Counted from the first letter of the stretch, positions 35,180 to 45,434 are shown. The stretch: DNA of 64,000 nt from Cytophagaceae bacterium (GCA_027488865.1 JAIYAU010000025.1:254359-318358); one strand, 5' to 3'. Numbers and translations are program-made. The notes: generated from the sequence alone by a model not told the origin.

Positions 35180-35701
35180 ATGCAAAAAGAAATGGTAGTG
35201 TTGGTGAACACCAAAGATGAGGAAATTGGGATGATGGAAAAAATGGAAGCTCACCAAAAGGGCTTACTGCATCGTGCTTTTTCGATTTTCGTTTTTAACA
35301 ACCAGCAACATTTACTACTACAAAAAAGAGCTTTAAATAAATACCATTCTCCAGGGTTATGGACAAATACTTGTTGTAGCCACCCTAGACCCAACGAAAA
35401 TGTATTGGATGCTGCACATCGTCGATTACAAGAAGAAATGGGCTTTGATTGTACTCTAACATCTCAATTTAGCTTTATATACAAGGCTAGTTTTGACAAC
35501 GAACTAATCGAACATGAGTTGGATCATGTATTTTTTGGACATTTTCAAGAATTTCCAAAAATAAATACTACAGAAGTTGCTGATTTTAGATATGTTAGTA
35601 TTGAAGAAATTAATGAAGAACTAAAGATGAGCCCAAATTTATATACAGAATGGTTTAAGATTTGTTGGCAACAAGTGCAAGCCAAAATAAATAATATTTA
35701 G
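35180..35701 (+). CDS. idi: Isopentenyl-diphosphate delta-isomerase (type I)
   Basis: A 173-residue Nudix-fold enzyme interconverting IPP and DMAPP to feed isoprenoid chain growth. The active-site cysteine lies in T-N-T-C-C-S-H-P-R-P-N-E (C-C-S-H-P) and the catalytic glutamate in the Nudix-like R-L-Q-E-E-M-G and H-E-L-D-H-V-F motifs. The length is short but complete for the bacterial type. Last gene of the carotenoid operon. Confidence 0.95.
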   Translation: MQKEMVVLVNTKDEEIGMMEKMEAHQKGLLHRAFSIFVFNNQQHLLLQKRALNKYHSPGLWTNTCCSHPRPNENVLDAAHRRLQEEMGFDCTLTSQFSFIYKASFDNELIEHELDHVFFGHFQEFPKINTTEVADFRYVSIEEINEELKMSPNLYTEWFKICWQQVQAKINNI

Positions 35702-35842
35702 TTTCTAAATCAAATAAAACGTAGGCTTCAATTCTTGTCAAAATTTAATTACTTATACCATAATTTTCAGATAGTTAGAAAATAATTTACCTGTTTTTTA
35801 TATTATGTTTAAAATTAAAAAAGGTTTGGTTCATTATCCCAA

Positions 35843-37030
35843 TTAAGGATAGACCTCCTCAATGGACTTTAAAATTATCTTCACAGCTTTGTCTATTTCT
35901 TCGAAGGTAATAGTGAGTGGAGGAGCAAGTCGCATGGAGTTATTACAAAACAAAAACCAATCGGTAATGACCCCATTTTTTATACACTTGTCAATAATAG
36001 GTTTAAGTACTTCATAAGATTCAAACTCCGCTGCCATCATTAATCCTTTAGCTCTAAAATCCTTAATCAAAGGATGTTTTAATTTTTCTCTAAATCTCTG
36101 AGATTTTGTTGCCACTTGATCTACCAGATTTTCTTCAAGAATCACCTGAATGGTTGCTAATGCAGCCGCACAACTTACGGGATGACCACCAAATGTAGTG
36201 ATGTGCCCTAAGTAAGGTTGGAAAGAAAAATGATCCATGTTACTTTTAGAAGTAATAAGTGCAGCTATGGGCATTCCACCGCCCAATCCCTTCGCACTCA
36301 CCAACATATCTGGCACAATGTGATACTGCTCAAATGCCCAAAAACTTCCTGTGCGTCCTACACCTGCTTGGATTTCATCCAAAACTAACAATGTACCGGT
36401 TTGTGTACATTGTTCTCTTAATGAGATAAAATAATTATCGTCAGCTATCCTAATCCCAGCTTCCCCTTGCACCGTTTCTATGAATACTGCCGCCGTTTGC
36501 GAGGTAATTCTATTTAAATCATCAAAATTATTAAATCGAATGGTATTGCAATTTGGCAACAAAGGTCTGTAGGCTTGTTTAAAATATTCACTCCCCATTA
36601 TAGACAAAGGCCCATGGGTGCTACCATGATAGGCGTTTTCACAACTTAGGAACTGAGTTCTGCCAGTAATTCGTTTGGCTAACTTCATTGCAGCTTCTAT
36701 GGCCTCGGCCCCAGAATTAACAAAATAGACATTATCTAGTGGTTTAGGTAAAGTGGCACTAATTGCCTGAGCTAATAACACTTGCGGACTTTGTACATAC
36801 TCGCCATACACCATGAGGTGCATATAATTATCTACTTGTTTTTTAATAGCTTCCACCACTTTATAATGCCTGTGGCCCACACTGCTCACGCCAATGCCTG
36901 CTATCAAGTCCATATATTGTTCACCAGCTGCACCGTAGAGGTACATGCCTTCTGCCTTAACGATTTCAAGTAATAACGGCGCATCGGAAGTTTGACCTAC
37001 ATATCTTAAGAATAGCTCTCTGGTAGTCAT
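35843..37030 (-). CDS. Class III aminotransferase (aspartate aminotransferase family)
   Basis: A 395-residue PLP-dependent aminotransferase of fold type I, class III. Visible are G-I-G-V-S-S-V-G-H-R-H, F-V-N-S-G-A-E-A-I-E-A-A, the L-D-E-I-Q-A-G-V-G-R-T-G motif with the PLP-binding aspartate and S-A-K-G-L-G-G-G-M-P with the Schiff-base lysine. The group includes ArgD, GabT and related enzymes, so the acceptor cannot be named; no arginine genes adjoin. It ends 6 bp before an HsdR_N-like gene. Confidence 0.9.
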   Translation of the reverse strand: MTTRELFLRYVGQTSDAPLLLEIVKAEGMYLYGAAGEQYMDLIAGIGVSSVGHRHYKVVEAIKKQVDNYMHLMVYGEYVQSPQVLLAQAISATLPKPLDNVYFVNSGAEAIEAAMKLAKRITGRTQFLSCENAYHGSTHGPLSIMGSEYFKQAYRPLLPNCNTIRFNNFDDLNRITSQTAAVFIETVQGEAGIRIADDNYFISLREQCTQTGTLLVLDEIQAGVGRTGSFWAFEQYHIVPDMLVSAKGLGGGMPIAALITSKSNMDHFSFQPYLGHITTFGGHPVSCAAALATIQVILEENLVDQVATKSQRFREKLKHPLIKDFRAKGLMMAAEFESYEVLKPIIDKCIKNGVITDWFLFCNNSMRLAPPLTITFEEIDKAVKIILKSIEEVYP

Positions 37031-37036
37031 AATTAT

Positions 37037-37480
37037 TTACTCAAAATGTGGTATTTTGTCTATAAATTTGCCTTCGTGGGTATGAGTTGGCATTTGATAT
37101 ACAAAATGTTCTAGACCATTGGTTAAACAAAGATAAGTTGCGCCTATTTTATTATTATAGGTAGCAGCTTGAAAAAACACCGAATCTGAAAGTTTAATTT
37201 CATAAGATTTACATTCTATTAACATAAATGGTGCACCACTCCTACTATACACAATTATATCTGATCGTTTACGAAGTTTGTTGTATGACAACCCCGTTTC
37301 CAACTTAATTAAGGACTTTGGATATTGATGCTGGTTCAATAAAAACTGAACAAAATGTTGCCTAACCCACTCCTCAGGTGTCAAAAATAAATATTTTTTT
37401 CGGATAGAATCATAGATATAAGTTTTATGATTGTCTATCTTTATTTTATAATCGTATTGCGGAAGATGTAGTGCCTTCAA
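37037..37480 (-). CDS. HsdR N-terminal-like nuclease-fold protein
   Basis: A 147-residue protein with the PD-(D/E)XK-type core of the type I restriction R subunit N-terminal domain (HSDR_N/DUF4357-like): K-L-E-T-G-L-S-Y-N-K-L-R-K-R-S-D-I-I-V and the F-M-L-I-E-C-K-S strand with catalytic E-x-K. There is no methylase or specificity gene nearby, so it is a stand-alone protein, as is common in this phylum next to holA. The only usable start is TTG, since stops precede it in frame and family members start at this point. Co-oriented with the aminotransferase. Confidence 0.82.
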   Translation of the reverse strand: MKALHLPQYDYKIKIDNHKTYIYDSIRKKYLFLTPEEWVRQHFVQFLLNQHQYPKSLIKLETGLSYNKLRKRSDIIVYSRSGAPFMLIECKSYEIKLSDSVFFQAATYNNKIGATYLCLTNGLEHFVYQMPTHTHEGKFIDKIPHFE

Positions 37481-37638
37481 TAGCTTTTAATTTGCTAATA
37501 ATTTTTTAATTTATCCATTTTGTAATTGCCTCCAAGCACCAACAAAATTAACCACACAAGTTTTTACAATTTTTATACAAATGTAGTCTAAAACCAATAA
37601 CGAGAATAAAAAACTGACGTACACAATAAAAAACACTT

Positions 37639-38424
37639 ATGAAAACTAAAGAAGAGATTGTAAAAGATTGGTTACCTCGCTACACTGGTACTGCCTTAAA
37701 CCAATTTGGTGAGTACATTTTACTGACAAACTTTATAAACTATGTTAATATGTTTGCAACTCAGTTTAACGTAGAGATTATAGGTAAAGACAAACCCATG
37801 CAAACGGCCACTTTTGAAAACATTACCATTATTAACTTTGGAATGGGCAGTGCTATGGCAGCTACAGTTATGGATTTACTTTCGGCAATAGAGCCCAAAG
37901 CAGCATTATTTCTAGGTAAATGTGGCGGATTAAAAAAAACTAAGATTGGTGATTTGATTTTGCCAATAGCAGCTATAAGGGGCGAAGGCACAAGTAATGA
38001 TTATTGTCCACCAGAAGTACCTGCTTTACCGTCATTTAGGTTACAAATGGTAGTTTCTGCCATGATAAAAAAACATGAATTGGACTATTGGACGGGCACA
38101 GTTTATACCACAAATAGACGCGTGTGGGAGCATGATGATAAATTTAAGGATTATTTACGAGAAATTCGTACCATGGGCATAGATATGGAAACTGCCACGA
38201 TTTTTGTAGTTGGTTTTGTAAATAGCATTCCACACGGCGCTTTATTATTGGTTTCTGATAATCCTATGACCCCTGATGGCGTAAAAACTTCAGAAAGTGA
38301 TAAAAAGGTAACTGAAATTTTTGTTAAGAAACATCTTCAAATTGGTATCGATTCTTTAAAAGAATTAGCCAATTCGGGGGAATCTGTAAAACACTTGATT
38401 TTTGATCAAGGCATTAGCCAATAG
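37639..38424 (+). CDS. amn: AMP nucleosidase
   Basis: A 261-residue purine phosphorylase-fold enzyme of the short Bacteroidota AMP nucleosidase type. It has I-I-N-F-G-M-G-S-A-M-A-A-T-V-M-D-L, L-F-L-G-K-C-G-G-L-K-K-T-K-I-G-D and the G-I-D-M-E-T-A-T-I-F catalytic segment with the ligand-binding glutamate. It hydrolyses AMP to adenine and ribose 5-phosphate in purine salvage. It starts 158 bp from the divergent HsdR_N gene and is followed 38 bp later by the LytTR regulator. Confidence 0.92.
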   Translation: MKTKEEIVKDWLPRYTGTALNQFGEYILLTNFINYVNMFATQFNVEIIGKDKPMQTATFENITIINFGMGSAMAATVMDLLSAIEPKAALFLGKCGGLKKTKIGDLILPIAAIRGEGTSNDYCPPEVPALPSFRLQMVVSAMIKKHELDYWTGTVYTTNRRVWEHDDKFKDYLREIRTMGIDMETATIFVVGFVNSIPHGALLLVSDNPMTPDGVKTSESDKKVTEIFVKKHLQIGIDSLKELANSGESVKHLIFDQGISQ

Positions 38425-38462
38425 TTCGAATATTTCCGTGAGATTTTTACAACTTGTTTCGC

Positions 38463-39185
38463 ATGTATAATCAAGATCGACTTAAGGTTTTAATTATTGA
38501 AGATGACGAATTGTCTGCATATGCATTATGCCAAATTATGGAAAATAATTTTTCTAATATTTTTGAAAAATGTATTACTGTAACCAATGTGAACGAAGGC
38601 ATAAAAACCATCCATCAATTAGCGCCTGATCTAGTTTTTTTAGATATTGGTTTGCCTGAAAAAGACGGATTTCAACTATTTAATGAAATTAGTTGGGTTA
38701 AATTCTATACTATAATTACCTCCACCGATTCTTCGAGAGGATTAGATGCCATTAAAATTCAAGCTGTCGACTACCTCATTAAGCCTTTGGATTACCAGAA
38801 TTTAAGTCAGGCAGTTCATAAATTCTTATTAAAACGAATTAATCACCAATCATCGAAAGAGCCACGAATACGACTGGATAGTCCAAATGGGGTTTTAATA
38901 ACTGAACCTTCACACATTGTGTATTGCGAAGCTGTTGGTAACAATACACTACTATATTATGCCAATCGCATTTCTCAACAAATATCAAAGCCACTTAAAG
39001 AAATAGAGGAAATATTAGTAAAATACGGATTTTATAGAATTCAAAAATCGTTTTTAATCAACATGAACCATACCATTGAATACAATAAAACAGAAGGTGG
39101 TTTTGTAGTTTTAAAACATTATGAAGACATACGAATACCAGTTTCTAAAAATATCAAGGAGCATTTTTTGATGATTTTTTCTTAA
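38463..39185 (+). CDS. LytTR-family response regulator
   Basis: A 240-residue two-domain response regulator. The receiver domain (about 4-115) has the acidic pair E-D-D-E, the phosphoacceptor Asp in V-F-L-D-I-G-L-P-E and the conserved Lys in Y-L-I-K-P-L-D-Y; the LytTR domain (about 140-238) has C-E-A-V-G-N-N-T-L-L-Y and F-Y-R-I-Q-K-S-F-L-I-N, typical for this beta-sheet DNA-binding fold. ATG at 38463 was preferred over an in-frame TTG 9 bases upstream. No histidine kinase adjoins, so the partner is elsewhere. Confidence 0.93.
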   Translation: MYNQDRLKVLIIEDDELSAYALCQIMENNFSNIFEKCITVTNVNEGIKTIHQLAPDLVFLDIGLPEKDGFQLFNEISWVKFYTIITSTDSSRGLDAIKIQAVDYLIKPLDYQNLSQAVHKFLLKRINHQSSKEPRIRLDSPNGVLITEPSHIVYCEAVGNNTLLYYANRISQQISKPLKEIEEILVKYGFYRIQKSFLINMNHTIEYNKTEGGFVVLKHYEDIRIPVSKNIKEHFLMIFS

Positions 39186-40220
39186 CTATCGCAAGATTTT
39201 ATAAATTAACTCTTTCATAAGTTGCCCATCGCCCATAGCCAAAGCATCTACACCTTTGCTATTAATATCTGCTAGTTTTAATAGATGTATAATTTCTTCC
39301 AACTTGCTTAAGTTATAAAATCTAGCCGCTGCTTGATAGTCTTTTACAAAAAACGGATGTACCCCAAGTAGCGCAGCCAAATTTCGTTCATCTCTTTCTT
39401 TGCTTACATGAACCAAGATGATTTTGGAGAAATAAGAAAATAATTGAGGAATTAACAATATTAAAGGATTAGTTTTAGGATTTGCGGCAAAGTAATTAAC
39501 AATTCTATGAGCCTCTAATGCGTTTTTATTCCCAAGGGCTTTTTGAAGTTCGAACACGTTGTATTCTTTACTTATTCCAACAAAATTGTGCACGTGGTCT
39601 TCTGTTACTAAATCGCCATTTTTTAGATTAATTATAATTTTATCCGATTCATTTGTCAATCTACTAAGGTTACCACCCACATGTTCTGCCAAAAGGGCTA
39701 TTGCTTTGGGAGCAATTTTAAAACCTTTGTTTACAAAATATTGACTAATAAAATCTGGCAATTGATTATCATACAGTTTTTTAGAGTCAATACATACTGC
39801 ATGTTTATCTATTTTTTTTGATAGCGACCTACGTGCATCAAGCTTTTTATATTTATGGGCAAATACCAGAATAGTGGAAGGTAGGGGATTTACAAGGTAA
39901 GCTTCAAATTGTTTTAAAGGAGCATATTTTTCAATGTCTTTGTCCCAATCGGACATTTCTTGCGCCTCTTTTACTATGACCACCTGCTTGTCACTCATCA
40001 TCGGGAAACGCTTGGCATTAGATAACACTCCTGTCAGGTTGGTCTCTTTGCCATACATCACCATCTGATTAAATCCTTTTTCGCCGTCAGTCAATACATT
40101 TTGCTCAATCCAATCACTTATAACATCAATATAGTAAGGCTCTTCTCCTTGTAAAAAATAAATGGGTGCAAACTTTTTTGCTTTTAAGTCGGCTAGTACA
40201 CTCTCAAAGGCAACAGGCAT
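39186..40220 (-). CDS. holA: DNA polymerase III delta subunit
   Basis: A 344-residue clamp-loader subunit of the AAA+ fold. The N-terminal part shows F-L-Q-G-E-E-P-Y-Y-I-D (Walker-A-like region of HolA), the middle carries L-A-E-H-V-G-G-N-L-S-R-L-T-N-E and the C-terminal helical collar contains N-P-L-I-L-L-I-P-Q-L-F-S-Y-F. HolA opens the beta clamp within the gamma complex. It is convergent with the LytTR gene, whose stop it abuts, and downstream of nusB. Confidence 0.9.
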   Translation of the reverse strand: MPVAFESVLADLKAKKFAPIYFLQGEEPYYIDVISDWIEQNVLTDGEKGFNQMVMYGKETNLTGVLSNAKRFPMMSDKQVVIVKEAQEMSDWDKDIEKYAPLKQFEAYLVNPLPSTILVFAHKYKKLDARRSLSKKIDKHAVCIDSKKLYDNQLPDFISQYFVNKGFKIAPKAIALLAEHVGGNLSRLTNESDKIIINLKNGDLVTEDHVHNFVGISKEYNVFELQKALGNKNALEAHRIVNYFAANPKTNPLILLIPQLFSYFSKIILVHVSKERDERNLAALLGVHPFFVKDYQAAARFYNLSKLEEIIHLLKLADINSKGVDALAMGDGQLMKELIYKILR

Positions 40221-40289
40221 TTTTGGCTAATTTAAATAATACTTATTCTCGATGACAAAATTTAACACTAAATTTCTAATTATTAAAAT

Positions 40290-41429
40290 CTATTTATTAT
40301 CAATAAGGCCTCGACCGCTTTTCTTTATAACCCCACTAGCCGTTAGTTCAATGGCAATTACATCTAAAATACCATTGATAAAGTCCTTACTTTTGGGAGT
40401 ACTATATTCTTTGGCGATTTCTAAAAATTCATTGATGGTTACTTTGACAGGTATAGACGGAAAATGAATCATTTCTATGATGGCAATTTTCATAATCACC
40501 ATATCAAGTACAGTGATACGCTCAGCATCCCAATTTTGAAGTTTTTCACTAATTAACAAGTCCAGTTTTTCGTTTTCTTCAATAGTTAATGCAAATAATT
40601 GAGTCATAAATCTCTTGTCTTCGTCCCAATTGGGCGATAAGGACAGAGTAATTTCAGAAGGGGCTGTTTCCTCAGTGATGGATTTGATGGTCTTATAGAG
40701 CATATCCTTTACTATCTGCTTATTCTCTTGCCAGTCTAGATCTCTTTCTTCCATGTAAGAATTATACAACTCGTTTACCATCAGAAACTCCTTAGCAAAA
40801 TGACGAATAAGTTCTCTTTGCTTTTCAATATCGGTCGTAGGTGATTTAAAAAATTCATTGGTTACCAAATCCTTAATAAGTTGCTCTTTAACAATGACGT
40901 ATACAATTTCAAGTACTCGTTCCAAGTCTTCTTTTGCACCTGCTAATGTTCTTACTTTCGTATTTGAGCGTATTTTTTCAATCAATTCACAATTGACCAA
41001 TTGATACTTATACTTTTTGGAAAGCTCTTCATTAGCTACATCATATATTTTTATAATTATTTGAAGAGCATGTAAATAAGAATCGAAAATTCGCTCCGTT
41101 TCCCTTACCAAAGTAACAGCCATATTTTGGTTGTCCTTTTCTATATTTCGGGCATGTAATACCAAAGCCTCGTTTGCCGCCTTTTTAATTTCTAGGTGTG
41201 CTTCATCTTGTGCTGGTGTTGTGCCTTGTATCTTTTGCTCAAAAAGTTCTATAGCTTGATTTTTCTCAATTTCTAGTTTTTTAGTATCTTGAGGTATCAA
41301 AGAAAGCATGTCAGGAGCAAACTTTTCTTTAATATAATCAATTGAAATTTGATAGGTTGAATGACGTGCTTGTTGTAAACCATACATATATTGAACGGCT
41401 TTTGCACGTAATAATCTTCTATTGAGCAT
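40290..41429 (-). CDS. nusB: Transcription antitermination factor NusB (long Bacteroidota form)
   Basis: A 379-residue protein; the C-terminal part (about 255-365) is the NusB helical bundle with L-Q-N-W-D-A-E-R-I-T-V-L-D-M-V-I-M-K-I-A-I-I-E and V-T-I-N-E-F-L-E-I-A-K-E-Y-S-T-P-K-S-K-D-F-I-N-G-I-L-D. An N-terminal helical extension of about 250 residues, beginning M-L-N-R-R-L-L-R-A-K-A-V-Q-Y-M-Y, is typical for the phylum. NusB with NusE promotes antitermination in rRNA transcription. It lies 69 bp upstream of holA, away from the DUF1573-yajC genes that often follow nusB elsewhere. Confidence 0.93.
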   Translation of the reverse strand: MLNRRLLRAKAVQYMYGLQQARHSTYQISIDYIKEKFAPDMLSLIPQDTKKLEIEKNQAIELFEQKIQGTTPAQDEAHLEIKKAANEALVLHARNIEKDNQNMAVTLVRETERIFDSYLHALQIIIKIYDVANEELSKKYKYQLVNCELIEKIRSNTKVRTLAGAKEDLERVLEIVYVIVKEQLIKDLVTNEFFKSPTTDIEKQRELIRHFAKEFLMVNELYNSYMEERDLDWQENKQIVKDMLYKTIKSITEETAPSEITLSLSPNWDEDKRFMTQLFALTIEENEKLDLLISEKLQNWDAERITVLDMVIMKIAIIEMIHFPSIPVKVTINEFLEIAKEYSTPKSKDFINGILDVIAIELTASGVIKKSGRGLIDNK

Positions 41430-41775
41430 GAGAAAGAACTATGTTGTTATAGATGAACATAAGCTGCAAAAATAGACATTTTATTTGAAATGCCTTGTCA
41501 CTAGTAAGATTTACTGCCATTTTTTCAATTATTTGACAGATAAACTAAACCATCGCCGAATTTATAGCCACCATGTGTTTGTACATTTTTTTCGTAGAGT
41601 AATGAAATTCAGAATTTTAATTAGAGCTTTGTCTTTTAATTTATTTTTTGTATCGAAAACAAAAGTGAGAAAACTGCCCTATGCACGACCAAAATATCCT
41701 TTTATGTTTGAAAAAACAATAAAAAAAGGGTTAATCTATAAAGATTAACCCTTTTTAGTATTATTTAATTTGATA
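41430..41775. other. Intergenic region between nusB and gapA
   Basis: Holds the nusB 5' region on the left and the gapA terminator (41723-41756) on the right. A TATTTTTG on the minus strand (complement of 41467-41474) matches TAnnTTTG at a workable distance from the nusB ATG, without a clear -33 partner. An open frame of 87 codons here starts at TTG and runs into the terminator stem, so it is not called as a gene. Confidence 0.5.
41723..41756. terminator. Bidirectional intrinsic terminator near the gapA 3' end
   Basis: AAAAAGGGTTAATC (41723-41736) pairs with GATTAACCCTTTTT (41743-41756), a 14-bp perfect stem with a 6-nt loop. Read on the minus strand it follows gapA by about 20 nt and ends in a run of T; on the plus strand it also ends in T's. 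Confidence 0.92.
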
Positions 41776-42786
<1,011 letters not shown>

Positions 42787-43138
42787 TTAAAAATTTATGG
42801 TAAGACAAAATTTGATACAAAACTAATTAAATATCGATACGAATATGATACATTTTTCAAATATCAACAAATCTAAGGGTTAAGATATTGAAGAAATTCA
42901 TATTTATTTAAATTTTAAGTTGAATAATAATCTTTACTATACTCCTGCCGATATTAATTTTTATAAATTAGTGCAGTTAATTACTACTAGAATAATTAAC
43001 AAATTGAGTATTACTTACCAATTAACAAAAATCCGGTAAGCAAAAGTTTAGTTTTACATATTTAATTATTTACAAAACTCTAAACAACAAAAGTTTAGTC
43101 TATCCTGTAAAAATAATTGTTCATATTTTCTCAATTAT

Positions 43139-43169
43139 TTTGCAATTATAAAACAAATTTCTACCTTTG
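43139..43169 (+). promoter_or_regulatory. Near-consensus Bacteroidota promoter for tRNA-Glu
   Basis: TTTG (43139-43142) and TACCTTTG (43162-43169) are separated by 19 nt, matching the primary sigma consensus TTTG-N19-TAnnTTTG. Transcription would start near 43175, leaving a leader of about 22 nt before the tRNA, to be trimmed by RNase P. It lies at the end of the 414-bp gap upstream of gapA, otherwise empty of genes. Confidence 0.85.
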
Positions 43170-43197
43170 CAATCCCAAACGAAAACAGTGTCTTCAT

Positions 43198-43269
43198 GGT
43201 CGATTCGTCTAGGGGTTAGGACGTGTCCCTTTCACGGACAAAACACGGGTTCGATTCCCGTATCGACTA
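43198..43269 (+). tRNA. tRNA-Glu (anticodon UUC)
   Basis: A 72-nt cloverleaf: acceptor stem GGTCGAT/ATCGACT (first pair G-U), D-stem GTC/GAC, anticodon stem TGTCC/GGACA around the loop C-T-T-T-C-A-C with anticodon TTC, and T-stem ACGGG/CCCGT with loop TTCGATT. Discriminator A; CCA is not encoded (next bases CAA). A strong promoter precedes and a terminator follows. Confidence 0.97.
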
Positions 43270-43270
43270 C

Positions 43271-43305
43271 AAAAAGCCTTTGAATTAACTTTCAGAGGCT
43301 TTTTT
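43271..43305. terminator. Terminator shared by tRNA-Glu and the convergent TonB receptor gene
   Basis: AAAAAGCCTTTGAA (43271-43284) pairs with TTCAGAGGCTTTTT (43291-43304), with a single G-U wobble; each strand ends in a run of T. It starts two bases after the tRNA and overlaps the last base of the minus-strand receptor gene, so one hairpin likely ends both transcripts. Confidence 0.9.
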
Positions 43306-45352
43306 ATTGCCCTATATTCATAACTCTTACACCCAAAGAATAGGTAGGCTCAAGTCTATCCGCGAAAAATAATTGTGAGGTGTTATTTCCTAAAATGTTT
43401 CTAACATTTATATAAACTTCTAAGTTATTATGTTCATAAGATAACTTTGTATTCAAAATTTGTCTGAAATCAACCTTAGGAATTTCTCTTGTGTAAGGTT
43501 TAAGTAAATTGGTAAGCTCGAAAGCTGAAATATAATAATACCCAATATGAAATCGCCAATTGTTTAATTTAAACTGAGCAGTTCCGCCTCCATAATACGG
43601 AGGCGTTGAGGCGGTTTTATTTTCGGTGGTAGTATCATTTAAATAATAATTTTTAAACTTGGCATCTGAATAAGTAAAATGACCTGAAAGTTTAATACTC
43701 CTAGTAGCTTGATAATTAAGCATTAAACTTGTTCCTAACTGGGTATATTGGGTAGGCAAGTTCTGAAATTTGTAATAAAAAACCCCATTTGATTGTGATT
43801 CTAGCAACGGAGAAGAAAAATTTTGATATATGTTATAAAATGTTTCTAAATCACAATTTATCTTGCCAAAATCTGCTCTTGCACCAAACTCGGTAAGCGT
43901 ATTAGATGTTAATGGCAAATTTCTATTACCAGAAAATACGGCAGTTCCAAAATTTTGGGAATAGTAGGTGTTTAAGAATGCTGGGCTCCTATTGGCTTTG
44001 GAATGTACTACTCTTAGCAACAAATTATCAGCAACTTTATAAGAAATAAAATGGTGATGAGATAAGTACAAGTCATTAGGGTAATTATATTTATCTAATC
44101 GGATGGCAGAAATAATCCTAAACCTATCTATTACAAGCTCATTTTTAACAGACATCGACCCATTGTTTATTTCTCTTTCCCCTTTTAGCAATGCCCTATT
44201 TAAACCATATCGATCTATTGATGCTTGGTCATTGTATATGATAGATCGAGCGCTTGCGCCTATAGTAATCTGATAAGCTTTTAATGGCTTTATGGTATGC
44301 TCGCCCATTATTTCATAATTCCAAGTATCGTAAAGCCAACCTCGCATTCCATCAATTTCTTGTAACCCATTTTTAAGATACACTTGAAAATGACTATTCG
44401 AACCATTAGCTTGCAAATCAATATATTTAGAGGCAGATTTATTGGTCGAGAACATAGTAGTTTGGTTATCAACATAAATTTTCTGTACTTTTGATTCCTG
44501 CCATCCAGCATCAAGCGATAAAGTAGCTTTATGAATGGAATAACTACAAACAACATTAGCAAAGTGTGATCGTTGAGACAAATCAGGTTCAGAATACCGT
44601 TTATCGGCGCTTAACCCTAAAAACCGAATAGAATCTAGTGGCAAATAAAGCTGTTTTGTTCTGCCATAATATTTGGTTTCCGTTCGCCGTTGTTGATTAA
44701 AATTAGTATTTGCCACTATCGTAAGCTTTTCATTTATTTTTTTTGAAAAAGCTGCACCAATGCGGTAAAACTCAAAATTCCCCACTTCTGCATGTGTGCT
44801 AAGAAGATTTTCTTTATACTTTTTGGTTAAGATATTTATTACACCACTGACCGCGTTAGGACCGTACAAAGCAGACGATGGCCCCCTAATTACCTCAATT
44901 TTATCAATTTCTTCTATACTCACAGGCAAGGTTTCCCAAAATGTGGCTCCATCAAAATAATCATATACGGGCCGATTATTGATCATTACCAATGTTAAAC
45001 TATTCTCCGATATTGTAAATTGTTCTCCAAAATTTCGAGTGTTGTCTGCTCCACGTATATGAAAATCGTAACTACCGTTTGCCGTTTCCCTAATGATAAT
45101 TCCAGGGACTAATCTTAAGGCTTCTAAAATATTACGTGCGCCAGAAGCCTTGATTTCTGCATAGGTAATAGATGAAATCGACAAAGGCGCATCTATTATT
45201 TTCTCCTGTTTTTTAGAGGCAGAATAAACTTCCTTTTTTATTAACGAAGCTAAATCATAGGTAAACAGTAGCTCCTTATTAATAGAATCCAACTCTTGTG
45301 CTGTTAATAAAATACAACAAAATAAGCCGAGCATTAATAGTTTAACTCTCAT
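43304..45352 (-). CDS. TonB-dependent receptor (siderophore/vitamin type)
   Basis: A 682-residue outer-membrane receptor with signal peptide (MLGLFCCILLTAQE), no N-terminal carboxypeptidase domain, a plug domain (about 38-175: A-P-L-S-I-S-S-I-T-Y-A-E-I, R-L-V-P-G-I-I-I-R-E, H-I-R-G-A, I-E-V-I-R-G-P-S-S-A-L-Y-G-P-N-A-V-S-G-V-I-N-I) and a barrel ending LGVRVMNIGQ. The short plug-first layout resembles siderophore or cobalamin receptors more than the longer receptors elsewhere in the window. Substrate unknown. Convergent with tRNA-Glu. Confidence 0.9.
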   Translation of the reverse strand: MRVKLLMLGLFCCILLTAQELDSINKELLFTYDLASLIKKEVYSASKKQEKIIDAPLSISSITYAEIKASGARNILEALRLVPGIIIRETANGSYDFHIRGADNTRNFGEQFTISENSLTLVMINNRPVYDYFDGATFWETLPVSIEEIDKIEVIRGPSSALYGPNAVSGVINILTKKYKENLLSTHAEVGNFEFYRIGAAFSKKINEKLTIVANTNFNQQRRTETKYYGRTKQLYLPLDSIRFLGLSADKRYSEPDLSQRSHFANVVCSYSIHKATLSLDAGWQESKVQKIYVDNQTTMFSTNKSASKYIDLQANGSNSHFQVYLKNGLQEIDGMRGWLYDTWNYEIMGEHTIKPLKAYQITIGASARSIIYNDQASIDRYGLNRALLKGEREINNGSMSVKNELVIDRFRIISAIRLDKYNYPNDLYLSHHHFISYKVADNLLLRVVHSKANRSPAFLNTYYSQNFGTAVFSGNRNLPLTSNTLTEFGARADFGKINCDLETFYNIYQNFSSPLLESQSNGVFYYKFQNLPTQYTQLGTSLMLNYQATRSIKLSGHFTYSDAKFKNYYLNDTTTENKTASTPPYYGGGTAQFKLNNWRFHIGYYYISAFELTNLLKPYTREIPKVDFRQILNTKLSYEHNNLEVYINVRNILGNNTSQLFFADRLEPTYSLGVRVMNIGQ

Positions 45353-45434
45353 ATATGTTAGTTTGGTGTATAAAAATAATAACTTAAAAGAATTATTCCT
45401 AATAATTAAATTCGACGTTGAAATGATTGATACA

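Noticed and set aside
37037-37480. Type I restriction system
   Set aside because: Only an HsdR N-terminal-like domain is present; no methylase, specificity or helicase parts are near.
41485-41748. 87-codon open frame between nusB and gapA, plus strand
   Set aside because: TTG start, no family features, and its end runs through the gapA terminator stem.
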